Assembly: GCA_021904315.1 (NCBI GenBank)
Contig: CM038917.1
Location: forward strand, 11,206,041 to 11,270,040
Direction: 5' to 3'
Length of the DNA stretch: 64,000 nucleotides
Origin: Sphagnum magellanicum
Taxonomy: Eukaryota; Streptophyta; Sphagnopsida; Sphagnales; Sphagnaceae
Numbering within the stretch: position 1 is the stretch's first letter; each line of letters opens with the position of its first letter. Shown piece by piece: positions 25,439 through 37,816 of this stretch. The notes under the pieces were generated by a model that saw only the letters and a list, made by a program, of their open reading frames with translations, was not told where the DNA came from and searched no databases. Both the position numbers and the translations under genes were made by a program.

Positions 25439-26135
25439 CCAGTGTTGGGCAGGTACCCATCAGTGTTTTTTTTTTCATTTTTTTCATATTAAAAATTTGG
25501 AAAAATATAACAAAAAATTAGAAAAATTAGTTGAATCTATGCTAAAAAAACAAAAAAATTCCAAACTATTCCCAATTTCTTTGTCGAAAATTAGCAAAAT
25601 TTTGCCAGGAAAAAAAACACTGGTACCCACTCGAAAACTTCAGTTCTGGTTTCAGATAAGAACTGTCAATTCTGGTTACAGCTAGTAAGAACCAAACTGG
25701 GACTTTCTCTAGATGGTAAGAACCAAACTGGAACTGTCTCTGATTTTCAAAATCCAGTATCAGAATTGAAACCAAATTTTTTTCTTTTTTTTGAGAATTG
25801 GATTGAAACCAGGTTAGCAATTTGATTTATGTGTGTTACCAGAACTGAGATACATGCTTTTGAAAAAAGAAAAGAAATAGTGATTAGAATCGGGATTATC
25901 CAGAGGTTAACTTGCATTAAACCTCTGGTTCTAGTCTGGGTTAATATGAAATGGATCAGAACCAGATCTGATTTTCAAAACCAGATCCAGAATTTATGTT
26001 TTTGAATAGCCAGACTCCAAACTGGATTCTCGGTTCCATTTATGTGTAGAATCGAAACCAAGACACAGTTGTAATTGATTTTTCAAAACTGGAACCAGAG
26101 GTTCTTCATAAAAGTAAAGAACCACTCAACACTGG
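25439..26135. mobile_element. candidate MITE with 'ccagtgttg' terminal inverted repeats
   Basis: It starts 'ccagtgttgggca' and ends 'accactcaacactgg', giving a 9-10 bp terminal inverted repeat over about 697 bp. The interior is built of 'accagaacc'/'ggttctggtt' quasi-repeats. The terminus recurs singly at 1202, 16594, 37650, 58932 and 61563. The length and ends suggest a non-autonomous DNA transposon, possibly hAT-like. The flanking 8-mers do not match cleanly. Confidence 0.5.
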
Positions 26136-28400
26136 TTTTCAATTTCCTGATGAAGAAGCCAGGGTGATGAGCATCCCTGGGCAGATTTTGACTCGATCCA
26201 CAACATTATTTCAAGGAACTCTTATAACTGTAGTCAGTAGACATAAATGTGGCAACACCCTCCAGAACCAAAAAAAAACCAATTTTCTGTGTCTTTTAGG
26301 CGAATTGTTTTCACAAAAAAATTTACAACAGAATGAATATTTTCAGAAAACTGTGTCACCTTTTGACAATATTTTCGCCCAAAAGAACTGACTGGTTCAA
26401 ACCAGGAACAGTTGAACTCACTTGTCACAGTAATACCAGATGAATGATCCTCAGAATGTGAGACCAAATGAAAACTACATTTTGTAGTTTTCCATCTATA
26501 AGGGTTCTTCGCCTTATGGCAAGTTCAAATGTTCAAATCCGGCAACAGTTGAACTCACACTTCACATTTAACAATTGGTGAGCATTCCTCAAAATGTGAG
26601 ACTAGATGAGAACTAATTGTTCCTTACTCTCTCCCTTATAGGGTCCCTCAAAATTGGGGACCAAAGAAAAACTGTTACATTAGAGTTATCCTTAAAGTCA
26701 GGTGATCAGAGGGTGAGAACGGCCAGTTTCGACATAATAGGGCATCAAACGCGTAACTGGGAATGAAAATTTTACAAAAGGAAATAACTGGGACCCAAAC
26801 TAATTTTGGTGCTAAACGAAGTTTCATCCTGTGTTTCCTTTTACCTGAGCGCCTGCACTACTGCTACATATATTTTCACTGTTCCTACCTGTACAACTAC
26901 TATAATTACTCTTGAACCTTGTGCATTAATGCATTTCATACCCAGATTTAATAAAATTTCCTTACTTTGGGGATACCACTAAAAGAGGGGATAGGGGGGC
27001 GAAAGCAGAGGAGATAGGAGGTGAAACAGAGGGTGACTTTTAGGATAACTCTATTACCTTGGGTGCAAAATTGGGACCTTCCATAAGTGGAAACTCCCTG
27101 TCTGCTTTAGAAGGGAAATTCTGTCAGGGGAGGGCTACAACACTGTCCGGAAGTCTCTCCCTCATACTGGACCAAAAACCAACCTTCTTCATTACAAGCA
27201 AGTGTGTGTATTTTTTTTATTTGGTGCAAAAATTCACAAATGCAGAATTTTTTTTATTATAGGAAAAGTGGAAAAAAAAAACTATAATTTTAGGGTTTCT
27301 CTAACCAAAATTTTCAACCTTTTGAAACTTTCTGATTTGCCAGATTTTCCATTAACAGACATGCCTGCTACAAATACAGGTAACTGGCAGCCTGCTAGAG
27401 TTACAGTGCCTGCTATGGTACAATGCACCTCCATCTTGTTATGGAATTGATCACCACTGAGTTCTGACTCTCTGCAACACATAATTGGAAAAAAAAAAAC
27501 ACTTATAACAAGCTTTTGGAGGCTTGGCCCCTTAGGAACTGTTTTTTTTGGTCCAGATTCAGGATAATAATATAAGGGGTGAGGCTTTAGAGTTATTGGA
27601 TGAATGTAATAAATGGCCTGTTTCAGGGGGCAAGAAGTTTTATAGCCTGTATTGATTGAAGTCATCCATTTATTAAAAGGAAAGTAGTTTGTTTTGTTTT
27701 GTTTGTCACTTTGAGATCTCCTAATCCACAAGGTGCCCAGTCACACTGTCCTCTTGGTACTGTTGGAAAGCCCTCATTAAGTGGGAGATATTGATTTTTG
27801 AGTATTTTTTGCCATTAATTTAATTTAATTTAATTTAAATTTTTTTTCACAATTGGGGTTTTTCCTCAAGATCATGTTCACACTGGACCAATGGCAGAGG
27901 CAACACTAGTAGGTCCTGAAGTATTATGTTGAGGTTGTCATCTACTTACATAAAGGCATGTTCAATGTATAATGTTACATGTAAATTAGTGTACAATGTG
28001 TGAAGTTTTACTCAAGTTTGGTTACTCCAATGACTATGATTCATTAGAATTAGTTCAGTTAGGATAATTGTAGGTTCCATAATTTTTCCTTTGGACAATT
28101 CCAAACTAGAATTTAATTAATTAATTCCCAAATATAGAGAAATAGAAAAACATTTTTTAATTTTTTTGTCATTTTAGAAATTAAATTCGAAACACCATAA
28201 TCATGAGTAGATTTTCAATTCTTTTTGTAATTATTTGCATCTCATGTCTTTTCAATTGAATTTGGATTCAACTTAATTAAATTTTAAATTCAATCAATTT
28301 GGGTACCAAGTTGCTACACACTACCAATGATGATCAATTAATGAAAAAAATGAATTGATTTTGTAAAATTTAATTTCCATTCAAATGAAAACATTAAATG
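26136..28400. other. intergenic, no gene seen
   Basis: AT-rich, with a (TTTAA)n run near 27817-27840 and no recognised coding sequence. Confidence 0.4.
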
Positions 28401-28423
28401 ACATTGCATGTGACACCTTTTCA

Positions 28424-28572
28424 TCCCTCTTTACATAGGAATTGGTTAAAGAGATTTTAATTTGGAACTATCCAAAGGACAACTTAAAAAAATTTCATTC
28501 CTCTTTTTCCATTCCTCTTTACCTAGGAATTGGCTAAAGCTATTCTAATTTGGAACTATCCAAAGGACAACT
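28424..28572 (+). repeat. 87-bp tandem duplication
   Basis: Two units share 'ctttac.taggaattgg' through 'gaactatccaaaggacaa', starting about 28424 and 28511. Similarity is high over about 62 bp. Confidence 0.75.
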
Positions 28573-30421
28573 TTTGAAATTTAAAGTCCTATTGCCTAAA
28601 CTAATTTCAAAAATTCTTTGTCCTTGGATTTAAATTTGTATTCAAATAAATTGAATTTCATTCTATTTATCTAAAAATATTGTTGTCTATTTGTTTGTGT
28701 TGTTCATACTTATCTCTCCAAGCCTAATTACCTCATTCCTTTCTTAATAACTATCTCACTCCTTTCCTCTACTTATTTATGAGTATATGAAAACGCAAAT
28801 TAACACGTGCATTTTCATGTCCATGTTATTTAAATTAAAATAATTTAATAACCTACCTTTTTCAAGCTTATCGACATGAACAGGAAAAATCAAAGCATAA
28901 ATAATGCTGAACTTTTAGAAACCAATAATGGAAACATAAAAAGAAAAAACCAATTAGGGTAGACTGGCCCATCACTGATTACCTGCTTATGACCAAACAT
29001 TTATTTATATCTTCATCATATGTGCTTCAAAATTTTGAGTGATTTAAAATTTTATGGGAGCATTATCTCAAGCTTTAGAAACCATCTTTGGAGTGCAAAG
29101 GAAAAGGAGGAATGAAAAAATAACAAGAAAAATAAGCATACCAACTTACAAAACACTTTTTTCTTCTTTTTTTCTTCTCTTTGGACCCCTCCTACTTTCA
29201 AACCTGGTAACTTTCTTATCTCTTATTCCTTTTAAATGATTTAAAGTGATATAGGTGCACCACCTGAAATTCTACAAAATCACTCTTGAACTCTAATAGC
29301 AACAAAGCGACATACAAGGAATTTTTTGGGTGTTCGGGAATGGCTTTGATAGTGTTTGGTGGTTTGCTTTTTTGAGTTCTTCACCCCCCTTCACTTTGGG
29401 AGGGTCATAACTTTGTCATTTCTAATCCATTTTCAACAATTGTTGATGTGTCAGATGTGCCAAGAGAAGGGGTTCAAGTTTTGTTTGGACATCAGAATCA
29501 ATAAATAGAGCTCTCCCCTGAGATCTGGCCTGCCCTGAGCACTTAATGATGTTTACTCATTGGCCAGTCTACCCTAAAGGGGAGAGGAGGATTTTGATTA
29601 GTTTTGAATTGAGCAATACACTTTGTTCAGTTCATAATTGCATGCAACATCATTCAAGGTATTTATTTGAATGGAACTTAATTTCCACAAAATTGGGTGA
29701 TCATCACTTGTAGTGCACACCACAAAGCCCAAGTTTGATAATACCAATTACCGAAATTCCTTGGCAACTTTTGATACTAATTATATCATTTATAAAAATG
29801 TTTTTAAGTTTTCAAAAAAAAGATTGTGAAGGAAAATGGAGAGTCTACTTGAAATTTCAAGAATATTATATTTTGAACACGGAATCTTCAAATTAATTAA
29901 TTATTCAGTAGACATGTATTGAAGAACACACCTATATTAGGGTATCTGACTTCCATCAAATCCTGGGAAGGGGAAAGGCACCCCCCAAACAAAAGAAACT
30001 ATTCCTATCATTTTATCCTTTTCATAGTTGATTTTCATAATTCATTGTCCTTGATAGTGCAACGAATAGCACAAGGCGTAAGTTTGGTAAATTACATTCT
30101 CAATTTGGGCATGGACAGAATGCATATCAACCATCAGAAAAAATGTTAATTTTCCACAGATGTTAGTATGAACTCAAAACTGGGGGAATCTGTAACATGT
30201 TACTGACTGCAGCCTGCCTCCTTTACTATGGCAGAGCATCACTCATTGTTGAACTTGATTTTTGAAAACAATTGTCCCTTTGTTAGGGGATCAATAGCAT
30301 CAACTGTTCCTACTTCTGATCCGTTCATAGGCCACAAAAATCGTGAGTTTCAGTGTGCACCTTAGAGCACCTGTGATGAGTTTTTGCATTGAACATGACA
30401 ATGGCCATGGGTGTCACAGGC
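28573..30421. other. intergenic; right part may be old 3' flank of the CCT-alpha relic
   Basis: AT-rich and without recognisable coding sequence. The last 200 bp would be the 3' UTR of the minus-strand CCT-alpha copy. Confidence 0.35.
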
Positions 30422-31357
30422 TCAATCCTCCCCATCCTGGTTTTCCTCCTTGAAAAGCTTGATCATGTCATCAATTCGTAGAATTGTAATCACTGCTTCT
30501 GTTGCAAACTACAGAAGACCACAGAAACCAAAGAGAGAAGTCAGCACAGGACTACTGCAAAGATTACCAAGTTGGAACATCTTGATGTGACCGAAAATGC
30601 ATATGGATACTGCTAAAATAAATCTAAGCAATTTATTAGTTGTATCCACAAAAATCTCAGGCCTTGTTTAGAGATTGAAGATTTATCATCAGATGGTGCA
30701 AAGTGGTGAATTGGATTTAAGGCAAAATGAACAGTCACAGAAAATGCAGATAGCCAGTGATCATGACGTCTGAGACTGTTTTTCCTCTACAACCATATAA
30801 GGCCTTGTTTCAGTTCGAAATTTGTGCAAAAAGTCATTTAACATCCAAAAGGAACTGGTTAGGAAGGAGAGACCTGGATAATCTTCAGTTTGCTCATAGA
30901 GGGCTCAATTACCCCAGCTTCTACATTGTTCCTTACAACTCCTTTGATCAAGTCCAACCCAGTTCTGTAAAAAAAATTGAAGCAGTCAGTACCTAGAGAA
31001 CTAGAAGTCTGGACACTAAAATTGGAGGCAAATACTGCATTCCTTCGCAATGATGTAAACACCTCACATACGATAACACTGAGACCAACCATGTGACCTG
31101 TTTACTATTGGAAGTACAGATGTCTGGTATCAGTTTTCGGCTTGGACCACGCATGACCTGGTGATCTAAGCTACCTCCCTTCTGTGGTGAGCCCCTGTAC
31201 TCCCATAGACGGTTCAAATGAATTCAAAAACCTAGATAATGTGCCAATTGATGATAAAGGCCTCTCCATGCATACTGCTGCAACATTCTCTGGAAGTCTT
31301 GAGTAAACTTTGAGTTTACATAATGGTAGCATTTTCCTAGATCCCTTGGAGACATAC

Positions 31358-31570
31358 CCAGAAAGGTGCTGCTTATCAACCTTTGTCTGAGCATTGTGGT
31401 GATAAGCACACAGTTTTCCAAGTAGACAGAGAGTGCTGCCTCTGCTGCTCCACCTCCAGCTACCACCATATTAGATTCCAATGTCCATTTGACAATGCTC
31501 AAAGAATCGTGAATGGAGCGTTCCATCTCATCTAGCACGTGTCATTTGCTCCACATAATAAGATTGAGAC
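31358..31570 (-). other. CCT-alpha relic block 13 with frameshift and deletion
   Basis: Two lesions lie in one exon. At 31540/31541 one base of the conserved Asp-Tyr codons is missing, which brings TAG (31532-31534) into frame. Further on, 'AALSVYLEN' runs straight into the frame-shifted 'AYHHNAQTKVDKQHLSG', so about 40 conserved codons that should lie between are absent. No intron-sized gap exists at the junction. Confidence 0.85.
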
Positions 31571-33124
31571 CTATCAAGAAAAAGCACATCAAGCTTCACA
31601 TATTGACTACCTGACAATCAAAGTCAAAGTTGAGTCATAAGGTGAATTACCACTAACATAATCTTAGATTCAGTCTTTGAAATCACCATCTACCCATTAG
31701 AAGAGATCAAATTGGCCATTTAAGTTCTTGGGACAATCAGGAAGAGGTACAAAAATCCTGGATAGAATATGTCCAGAAAGTCAGTGCAGAAGACACAAGG
31801 CAGGGGAAAATCTGGCTTCAGGGCACCTACCGCTCTTGAGCTTTTTGCACCCTTGATGAGGATGACATCATCATCAGCCACCCTCTCCTCTACCACCTCT
31901 TCAGCACTTCCAAGTGGTGCTGCATCAAATGTCTCCCCACCTTCTATGTCTGCAAAGGTAATTACCTGTACTACACCACCCAATATTCAGCAATTTCCTC
32001 TCCAAACTAAATTTTTTGTCTCACGAGTTGTCCCAAGCATTTTACTTACAATGGTCAGATAGCATCAGGATAGCAGGGAACACAACACACATGAACAACA
32101 TCCTCAAAAGAACAGAGAACTCCTCAATACTTACACAACTTAACTCAAACTGAAAAGAATTGAAGTGATGGAATTTCAGATATAACAAAATAACAGCAAC
32201 CAAACAACAAGCATGAAAAAGATGAACCCCAGCCCCAGAGAAAATAGAAACAAAGACCAAAAAACAAAATTGAGGAGCAGTTTGAATGACAGCAACAGTT
32301 GTACACATGTTCAGGAACCTTTGGCATCAATAGCTACAATACTTGCCCATTGACTTCATCAATTAACAATGGACATAGGTTGATGTCAAACATTAACCAA
32401 AAGACTGAGTTCATGACAAACCCAGTAGTAACAGGAAACTCAGTAATGATGCTGGTTAGCTCAAGAAATCTTGAAAGAGAAAGAGAAGACCAAAAGATGG
32501 ATATTAGGAACAAATAGTCCATGTGCAAATCTTCTACAGATGACTTAAGGATAACTTTTGAAGAAAAACTGGACAGGAATCGGACTCAATAAGATAACCC
32601 AAAAAGTCAAAGAGAAGAGGTAGAAGGTAAAAGACTGCATAATCGGTGCACTTTGGGATACCAACTGACTCACCAAACAAGAGGAACAAGTTATCTAACA
32701 AGAAATGAAGCCAAGAATATAAACTGCAGCATTAACTTCCTCTGAATTAACTTATACTCATATCTAAGACATCTTCAAAAGAACAGAAATTTTCTCAATG
32801 CAAGTTTGCTCAAATATTCATCGTCATACTGCTGCAGTTTCTACAAAAAAAAATCTGCAGTTAATGAAGAAATGAGAAAATTAGACCCAATGAGTTGAAG
32901 GTTTTTGATCTTCAGACCTGAGTTGCACCAGTTGCCTTGGCAACGTGCCTCATATCCTCCTTACTCACACGCCTCACAGCAATGGCATTGGCCTCCACAA
33001 AATACTGCACCCAACATTCAACCCAAAGTTCAACCTTAAAGAGTCTCACCTTAAAATTCAACCATAAAAAACCCATCATAAGAGATGTTGTAACTCTGAC
33101 CTTAAGTGCCATATCACCAATGCC

Positions 33125-33127
33125 CTA
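33125..33127 (-). other. premature TAG in CCT-alpha relic
   Basis: It lies in the tenth block after 'LKAGANVILRT', where the family has lysine (AAG to TAG). 'GIGDMALK' follows in frame. Confidence 0.85.
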
Positions 33128-33521
33128 AGTTCTGAGAATCACATTAGCACCTGCCTTCAAAACCTTCTCAATTTGTTCTTTTGTGATATCAGCTTCCCTG
33201 TGGCATGTAAGCATACAAAAAACTTTACAAAAGAGTGAAAAATGTAACAACATGCACATGAGTGAAATCACATGTTACTGCACCCCAATTTCACCAGCTC
33301 CAATTATGGACTTTAGGCTACAACACATTTTGGTAAAAGACAACATTTTAAGTTACAAAACCTGGACTAAACTCTCCATAATGCACCAGAAACTAACTCA
33401 AGACTGGAAGAGAAAGGATCAGCTGCACTCTCTGCTGATGAATTTTCTCCAGTTCCCTTGGATCAATTACTAAAACTTGAATCCCCATTTGCATTTTTGT
33501 CCACTGCAGATTGACATCCAA

Positions 33522-33524
33522 TCA
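33522..33524 (-). other. premature TGA in CCT-alpha relic
   Basis: It falls within the ninth exon block, after 'KHVAPARIA', where the family has a cysteine codon. Homology resumes in the same frame after it ('KMQMGIQVLV', 'DPRELEKI'), so this is a point nonsense change. Confidence 0.85.
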
Positions 33525-36460
33525 TGCTATGCGAGCTGGGGCCACATGCTTGAGCATTCCCTGGGCAGCTCTACCAGTGTTCAGGGCATAACCATTCAGG
33601 AAATAACTCTCTTTTGCACTCTTTCCATGAGCCTTGAGAAGCCTGTGCATAACACCCACCACAATGATAAGCAAAAGGCAACCAAAAATTAAGCTGGTAT
33701 CCTTAAAAGCAAATAATGCACATTGCAGAAGATTCAATATAACACACCTTGATAGGGTACTTTATTTCCCCCTTGTCATTTGTGGTTTTCACAGCTAAAA
33801 CTGCTTCCACCACCTGTAACAGCAAAGAAAAACTTATTAGAAAGCTGTAGCAAAAATTAAGTCTAGTATATCTCCATGACAGTAGTCGCAGAGAAAAGAT
33901 AAAGTTCAAAGAAAGCTTGCCATTTTTGCAAAATAGTCACTGTCAGTCCCAATAATCTTCAAAGACATGCTTGTTTTGGCAGAGTTGATCAGTGATTCTT
34001 TACCCAACTTCTCTACCTGCACAATGAGTGGTATCAATGCCCTTCTAATCTGGTGCAGCTGAAAACCAAACAACACAGAAAGTTGACCTAGTATGAAAAA
34101 AACACCAAAATTTGGGAAATCTTGGCACAGAGAATGACAACTGGCATACCTTGATGGCAAGTTTGTCATCAATATACTTACATGCCTCCTGCATGGCAAG
34201 CTGCAGAAGCCAAATTGTTGCACCCAATGAATTTATGAAAATATGTTTGAAACACAACTGACAGAGTTGGAAGTAGGCATAGTGGGGGGTCTTGTCCTCT
34301 CAAACCCAGGGGCATGTTGAGCCAACAGTACTGCTGTCTTGAACTATCACTATCCCATTGGGACAATCCATATAACCAACACATGCATCAAGCAGGACAT
34401 CCCCTCCCCAACTGAGTTTGGAAAACTGCAGCTTTGTTGGGTACATGAGAAAAGAAGCTGTGTGAAACACTGTAGTGATGAGAAGTGCTATGAGGTTGCA
34501 AAAAGCAATGCAAAAGAGTCGCCATGGAATCGTTCCTTGAAAGAGAGCAAACAATAAGTGTCATTCAAAGAAAATAGAGCAAGATTTATACATCTGACTT
34601 ACATGAAATCCACTTATTATTGATGTGGGGTGGATCTTGTTTCTGATGAGGTTGTTGGCTCGCTGCAGATACCAAGAGGATAAAAAGACAAGTCAGATAC
34701 TGGGTGGAAGGATAATGCTCATCCTTCCTTTGCAATGCTCTGTGTTTAATCCACAACTGCAACTGCAATTGTGACCCACACACCTTCAAGAGCTCTGCTT
34801 CAATGATTACCACAGAAGTAGTTCCATCTCCCACCTCACGGTCTTGCAATTCTGCAAGACCCACTAGAACCTGCAGACAAAATGAGTTTCAAAAGATTTT
34901 CAGTACTTGTGACAACTTATTAGCATTTCCAATGGGCCCTGATTTGGTTGATGATCTACACATATCTTCACAAGAATTGAGAACTTCTCCATACTTGCAG
35001 TCTCAAGAATAGAAATTGAGTCATGAGTATACAATACAGGTATAGAGATTGCAGATCCAACAACATGTCATTTAAAAGGAGAAAAGCGAAGATAAAACCT
35101 AAAAAAAATTGCAGGAAAACAAAACACTATGAAGGTACCTGTTGTGTCTGATCCATCAAAACCCAAATAAAATGTCAAGAATGAATGCAATTGTAACCTA
35201 CATGTCTCACTCACAATGTATCAGACCATCACCTTCAACAGCAACATGTGTGGTATTGACCAGCTACCAGAACATCCACACTGACGGATGACATCCATAG
35301 TATTGGGAAGTGGGTAGAAGTTGATATCTTAGCATGATGATGAGATTCTACTCCTGTTGCCATGATGATCACATGTTGCCACGTGAATTGATGAGTAATA
35401 AACCCAAGGAATCTGTGAACACTAAAACCAAGGAATCTGGATACCTTGAATGTTGTCATGCATGTCTTGACGATGAGGAGCATGTCATTATGTTGGCCAT
35501 CCAGGGCCCCAGATTTGAGACCAGAGGTGGTTTTTGCAGGAAGTAAGAATAAGAATTTGTTTGCTCCTGATGGAACTTAACCTTTGGAACATGATTTTGA
35601 ACACTGCTTTCCCCACAGCTATCACTCTCTTTCTTTTACCTCTGCAGCAGGATGCTCCACCTCCAGCATTCTCAGAATAGTAGCTCCACCATTTGTTATG
35701 GTGACATCTCCAATATCAACAACAAGCATCTACAAACAGATGAGCCACAAACAATGTTATGCAACACCATGGAACTTGGACGGAGACAAATAAGATAATG
35801 CTTGTTCTTTCTTCTCTTTTGCAATTTGACAAGAAAAAAGAAAAAAAAACTCAGCCTACTCCAGTGTATGGATGTCACTACAATCTCATCTCATCAGTGC
35901 TCATTGCAAGAAGCCTTAAACCTTTAACTGCTGCAAGCCCCAAGCAAGATGGAGCAACTACAAAGGTTTCCAATTCAGGACACGCCAAAACAGAAGAAGA
36001 AGAAGAAGAAGAAGATGGGCACCTTGTCAAGGCCAACAGGGCCTATTGAGCTTTTCACTATACTGGCGATGGCTTGGCAAGCCATGACTGCATTATTGAC
36101 ATCCAACCCCGGGACACAAACAATAAAATCCCTCAAAATCAGCCACAGTAGTGCAAACAAGAACAAGAAGAGCCAAAACGTCTCATAGCACCGCAAAAAC
36201 GCTGAACACTGATGAAGACTGCTCCCTCCTCCTTCGCAATCAACAAACCATCACCAATAGAAGATCAAGTCTCTCAGCGCCATAAGTAAGCTAATGCTTC
36301 CACAACTACCGTTAGCAAGTGGGAAAACAAAACCAAAAAAAAAGCAAGTAGAAACAGAAGTCCTAGGAGGTAGTCCTAATGCAAGTCCGTTACCGTTTTG
36401 CGTGCGGACATCTTGTCCGGTCTGCCGATCTCCCAGAATTTCAAGGTTGTTCTGCCACAT

Positions 36461-36767
36461 ATTGCGCTATTCAATTACGCCAGAAATAAACCTGTTCTGT
36501 TTGATTGTTTGTTTTTTTGTTTGCTGCTGTTCCCAAGACAGATACACTACTTTCAGCTCCTGGTTCTTGCGACAACAAGCTAATCTAGCGTACGTGATCC
36601 ACCTATAGCAAAGGACAAAGACTTCGAACCGCAAGGACTCGCGGAAAAGGCGCGAAGCTGGCGGGAAGACGAAGGAACAGACAAAGACGAAGCAAGAACA
36701 AGAAGAAGAAGACTCTTCTTTCTCGTCTGTTTCTTTCTTTCTTTTTTCTCAATTTTCTGATGTTGAT
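36461..36767 (-). promoter_or_regulatory. former promoter region of the CCT-alpha relic
   Basis: About 300 bp of GC-richer sequence between the relic's first exon and the repeat array starting about 36.77 kb. No TATA box is obvious. It resembles the GC-rich gene fronts elsewhere in the window and may still be active. Confidence 0.35.
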
Positions 36768-37440
36768 CAAGTGGCGATCATCTGAAAAAATCGTAAGCAC
36801 ACTTTCATATTTTAGGCAATTGAGGCGATTTTGGCTATTTTTATTTTAGAAGCTCGTTTTTTATATAGCCAGATTTGGCGAAATTCAAAACATGAAATTA
36901 AAAAAATCTTTAGCACACTTTCATATTTTAAGCAATTGAGGCGATTTTGGCTATTTTTATTTTAGAAATTCGTTTTCTATATAGCCAGATTTGGCGAAAT
37001 TCAAAACATGAAAATAAAAAAATATTAAGCACACTTTCATATTTTTGGCAATTGAGGCGATTTCGGCTATTTTTAATTTTTAAATTCTTTTCTTCAATAT
37101 ATAGCCAAATTTGGCGACTTTCAAATATCAAAGTAAAAAAAAATCTTAATCAAACTTTCGTATTTAAAGCAATTGTGCCGATTTTGGCTATTTTTATTTT
37201 AAATTCTCGTTTCTTAGCCAAATTTGACAACATTCAAAATATGAAAATTTTAAAGATAAGAAACGAAATTTTAAATCAAGAATAGCCAAAATCACCACAA
37301 TTGCCTAAAATATGAAAGTGTGCTTAAGGCTTATATTTTGAATGTCGCCAAATCTGGCTATATTCAAGAAACGAGAATTTAGAATAAAAATAGCCAAAAT
37401 CGACACAATTGCTTAAAATACGAAAGTTTGATTAAGATTT
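36768..37440 (+). repeat. tandem-plus-inverted array of about 116-bp units (foldback)
   Basis: Four direct units start at 36796, 36912, 37028 and 37149. Each contains 'agcacactttcatattt', 'gcaattgaggcgattttggc' or a variant, and 'tagccagatttggcgaaatt'. Two inverted units follow, with 'gaaagtgtgct' at 37314-37324 and 'cgaaagtttgatt' at 37421-37433. The segment 37148-37220 is nearly the exact reverse complement of 37365-37435, so a long hairpin can form. Unit motifs also occur in the elements at 12.1-13.2 and 62.6-63.7 kb. Confidence 0.85.
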
Positions 37441-37816
37441 TTTTTTTAAACAAGGAATTTGTTATTCAAAATCTTTTTCACAAAGTGACAAAAAAAATTG
37501 GCCAAATGTTCTTGATCTATGTAACTCTTATTATAGACTTAAGTTTTTCCAAAATTGACATAACTACATGCAGGGAAAAAAGAAGGGGAAATTTTACAAA
37601 GGAAAATTAAAAGCAAAAAAGGTCGGGCCAAATTCATCTGGGCCCAAGACCAATGTTGGGCAGGAATTTGATTTTTTAATAACCACCATTCTAAAATTTT
37701 ATAAATATTGTGAAAACCAGAGAACCATCAAAATCCAGTTTCCTTTGAATTTGAGAAAGAATCAAAATGAGATACCCACTACCACTGGTTCCAGCTATTT
37801 CAAACCCCCTCAAAAG
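37441..37816. other. intergenic, no gene seen
   Basis: AT-rich. A single 'ccaatgttgggcag' terminus lies at 37650-37663. Confidence 0.4.

Larger units (their letters stand above)
30422..36460 (-). pseudogene. unprocessed pseudogene of TCP1/CCT subunit alpha
   Basis: Fifteen exon-like blocks follow the order of chaperonin CCT-alpha (TCP1), a subunit of the cytosolic TRiC ring that folds actin, tubulin and others: 36460-36394, 36087-36023, 35729-35640, 34870-34784, 34662-34603, 34200-34150, 34016-33921, 33813-33748, about 33642-33429, 33197-33101, 33004-32918, 31965-31831, 31570-31358, 30964-30874 and 30508-30422. Signature blocks include 'GDRQTGQDVRTQN', 'REVGDGTTSVV', 'NGYALNTGRAAQGM', 'MRHVAKATGAT' and 'ILRIDDMIKL'. 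Most introns keep GT-AG; intron 7 starts GC. Lesions: TGA at 33522-33524, TAG at 33125-33127, a 1-base deletion by 31540 giving an immediate TAG, loss of about 40 codons plus a frameshift in the thirteenth block, and a probable 8-base loss at the start of the ninth. Introns show it is not a retrocopy. No protein like the roughly 545-residue parent can be made. Confidence 0.9.

Noticed and set aside
27282-27731. 149-residue minus-strand frame
   Set aside because: No family resemblance, low-complexity stretches and no promoter-like front; probably chance.
36796-37440. CRISPR-like regular repeats
   Set aside because: Units are contiguous, diverged and partly inverted, without unique spacers, and the DNA is a plant nuclear sequence.
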